From Antedon mediterranea (Eukaryota > Echinodermata > Crinoidea > Comatulida > Antedonidae), in assembly GCF_964355755.1 (NCBI RefSeq), contig NC_092670.1, positions 9,673,201-9,737,200 of the forward strand: a stretch of DNA of 64,000 nt. The letters run 5' to 3'. Both the position numbers and the translations under genes were made by a program. The notes beneath the pieces are model-generated. The model searched no databases, was not told the origin of the DNA, and was given only the letters and a program-made list of their open reading frames with translations. Below, piece after piece: positions 61,601 to 64,000 of this stretch; within the stretch, counting starts at the first letter, position 1, and each line of letters opens with the position of its first letter.

Positions 61601-64000
61601 GGAACATCACAGGGACTTCATGATAAGCAAGCTGGTAAAAACTCCAAGTGAGAATTACTTTGCTTTTTATATAGGTAATGGTATATATAATATTCTATCT
61701 GAACAGTATTAACCCGTGTGAGATGGAGAAAAGATTAATTCAGAGGGTAGACCTTAAATCTTGGTTCTCACTTGGATGTAAGTGGATTGACCAATCACAA
61801 ATGATAGTTTGGATGATCTATTGCATCGTGATTGGTCAAATTTAAAATTCCAGGCTTAAGATTTTATGAATAAATGTAATAGAGATATTTGTTTCCTTTT
61901 TTTAGGTCTGTTGGTGCCAATTTGCGACGTTATAATGAAGCGGCGTTGATAGACGACATCCACCAAATTTTAAGTTCTTGGGAGGAGGACATTAAAACGT
62001 GCACACACGTTTTCTTACGGGCACCAAGCCACAATCGTACAATCTTCTTTAGTGGAAAGAATGCGCCATTTGACAAAAATGATGTGCGGATTGTTAATAT
62101 TCCATTCGCCACTCGTAGACCAACATTCAAGGAACTAAAACGTGTTCAGGAGATTCTTAGTACAGTGCAAGTTTATGGTAATGCAAAAATGTTTATAGGC
62201 TACAAGTACCCGAAAACAACTAGTTTATTTTATTTTATATGCAAAATTTATGATTTTTTGTGTGGAAATTTGTCACTTATATAGTTTACTATATGTCAGT
62301 ATGCTTTGGATTGTACTACTGTATTTACTTGAAACAAATCCCACCTTAAAGTAATTTCTAATTTTGCCACATTTACAGAACCGGGAACCAAGAAACAAAG
62401 AAGCTTAACAAAGAAACCAGCATTGAAGAAGTACGTCATAGAAAAGGCAGTTTCAGAAGAAGCATCTCCAGCAGCTCCTGATGATAGTGTGCCATTAGGA
62501 AAGAAATATCAAGAACCAGTTCCACAAGAAGCCAAGGCTCTTGCAGGTGCAGAATGTTAAATGATTTCAAATGATTAGGTTTAAAAACAATTGTTGTTTA
62601 AGCCTGACCAACCCAAAATTAAAGAAATCTCAGGTCGCCTTTTTTTTTGGCTATTGAGCAAGAAAAAAAGCAATTAACCTTGCTAACTCCCATACACACC
62701 ACCTCTGTCTACACTACTGTATCTGACTAGTTTTAAAAAAAAAAGTGTGAAGTGCCCAAATATGGTAGTGATATGATGTCATCTTGTCCATATATGGAAT
62801 ATATATATGGAAAATATAATTTATTTGTTTTCTTCGTTCTATTCTCAGATTTGGATTCAGATGATGATGATGATGATGAAGATGTAGAATTAGTTTTTGA
62901 GGAAGTAACAACATCAACCAATCACCTGAAAGAGTTTGATGTTACAAAGAAAAAGCGCAGAAGAAGAAAGCCAAAGATGAAAGTTGATGATAAAAATAAA
63001 CAGGAGATGAAAGGTATGGTTTGAGAAGTCTGACAAAAGCGCAGGAGTATTTTCTTGCGATTTTTCCCGAGTTTGTGATTTTTAGAACAGCCAGACCACT
63101 AAAAATAATGGATTGTCTGCCTTTTGTTGACAAGGACAATGTCCTTTATGCCACGTCTGACTGCCAGGTACTGTACACCATTGTTCTTGTGTGGCAAATA
63201 ATAAAACAAAACAAGTTGATCTCTTTATCCAATGAACACAACATACCAAGAAATTGCTATTTTATTAGGTTTCTTCTTGAATATAGTAAAATATATACAC
63301 GGTTGCAAATACTATTAAATGGTGTTTGTGATAGTGATTGGTCAGGGGAGGGAGAACTAGCAAGGCGATTATGGCAGCCACTTTACCAATATGTTGCTTG
63401 TTTTACAGATCCTGTTTTAAAGACATTACAATATGATATATACACAGCATGTAAAACTGGCAATAATACCTTCTTAGAAGACTTACTCAAGGTTCAAAGT
63501 TCAAACTGTGTTCTCAAATCTGACCAATCAAATGATGATGCTCAAAGTGACAGTTTAGTTGTTGTAGATATAGTTACCATTCTAAATGAAGCTCTTGATG
63601 CAAGTAAAATGACGCTGCTCCATGCAGCTGCAGAGTCAGGTCATAGGTCAATAATATGGACTTTGTTAAAATCAGGTGCTGATCCAGCAAATAGGTAAAT
63701 TTGGTTGTGTGATGTGTAATAATGTAGTAATAATTTAGAGCTTTATGATAAAAATTGACTACAAAATTATATATTTTAGTAATAATTTGTTTTTTTCAAT
63801 TTATTTATTTTTTCTTTTGTGGGGGAAACCCACTTTTATTGCAATAATAAACAATATGGTAAAGGTTACAGTATATATGTCTATCTATTTATCAATGTCA
63901 CACAGACTGAGGTTAAAACGTTATATAAAATATTTTGATATTGTGTTGAAATCTAGATAAAACAAATAATTTATATTACAGAGCTAAAACAATATGAAGA
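58666..64000 (+). CDS. ANKZF1: ANKZF1 (Vms1), peptidyl-tRNA hydrolase of ribosome quality control, 5' part
   Basis: ANKZF1/Vms1 cleaves stalled peptidyl-tRNA on 60S subunits. Exons: 58666-58948, 59351-59439, 60008-60104, 60405-60652, 61069-61184, 61546-61647, 61906-62177, 62379-62546, 62849-63013, 63409-63694, then one starting at about 63,982 and cut by the window. They splice in phase. A C2H2 finger (Cys111, Cys114, His127, His133; [17 protein letters not shown]) is followed by the VLRF1 domain (about 240-400) with [26 protein letters not shown] (Gln300, matching the catalytic Gln) and [14 protein letters not shown]. Next are [13 protein letters not shown], a charged linker ([22 protein letters not shown]), and ankyrin repeats ([19 protein letters not shown]). 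The start is the ATG 9 bp after an acceptor AG, so the 5' UTR is spliced. The last bases give TGA in the predicted phase (see findings). Confidence 0.93.
60258..60377. mobile_element. MITE family A copy in ANKZF1 intron
   Basis: CTCTGACTACACTATCCATC on the left and TTTGATACTGTAGTGTAGACAGAG on the right, with TTGGGCACATCGCACTTTTT. A second piece lies in a later intron at 62,703-62,815. Confidence 0.65.
61758..61850. mobile_element. MITE family B piece in ANKZF1 intron
   Basis: CTTGGTTCTCACTTGGATGT, then TTGACCAATCACAAATGA and GTGATTGGTCAAAT. It shares its core with the family B copies at 53,160 and 51,115. Confidence 0.6.

Noticed and set aside
63021-63408. Open frame upstream of the ankyrin exon as coding ANKZF1 sequence
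   Set aside because: The preceding exon does not splice into it in frame, the text has no ankyrin or linker similarity, and a good acceptor with the right phase lies at 63,408.

Overview
This is a metazoan nuclear window: AT-rich, with multi-exon genes bounded by GT-AG introns, long introns and a very high load of transposable elements. The protein content (METTL5, ANKZF1/Vms1, a secreted fucolectin-kringle-LamG-PAN protein, an intron-bearing piggyBac transposase) suggests a marine invertebrate, plausibly an echinoderm or another non-vertebrate deuterostome. That placement is inference; no marker here fixes the species.

Region 1-22,300 is a graveyard of transposon-derived fragments. The same few modules recur in decayed copies: an LTR-retrotransposon Gag, a tyrosine-recombinase (YR) core, a short coiled-coil protein starting MAQAQV, an unrecognised acidic module, transposase-like pieces with a CAGQ/YKNK motif, and a hAT transposase piece. 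One 1.86-kb block is present twice, about 2.6 kb apart. A THAP-domain plus coiled-coil gene (3823-4867) is the most gene-like item, and its coiled coil is homologous to the recurring coiled-coil module. A 21-bp satellite (7390-7879), a 46-bp minisatellite (about 22,375-22,990) and two LTR-like promoter regions lie between the modules.

Region 23,247-37,793 (minus strand) is a complete seven-exon METTL5 gene, the rRNA m6A methyltransferase. Its 648-bp CDS is spread over 14.5 kb because the introns are full of elements: a TTAA-flanked T2/Kolobok-like element, a LINE reverse-transcriptase remnant inside a MITE, a tRNA-like SINE head, a 9-bp-TSD element split by a hAT element that carries its own 8-bp TSD, and a foldback element built from GGCCGAGTTGAC repeats. 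A 5S rRNA-like sequence lies between coding exons 1 and 2.

Region 39,216-42,296 holds an intact copy of the 9-bp-TSD element, about 110 bp upstream of an apparently intact two-exon piggyBac transposase (704 aa) with its DDD residues and C-terminal Cys/His domain.

Region 44,590-55,527 (minus strand) is a secreted multidomain gene: signal peptide, fucolectin (FTP) domain, kringle, LamG, PAN/apple, then a further fucolectin half-domain. One exon carries an in-frame TGA at the position of a conserved Trp. Region 58,666-64,000 (plus strand) is the 5' part of ANKZF1/Vms1, the peptidyl-tRNA hydrolase of ribosome quality control, cut by the window end. Two small palindromic MITE families are scattered through both genes' introns. 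METTL5 and ANKZF1 both act on ribosomes, but their proximity here is probably coincidental.
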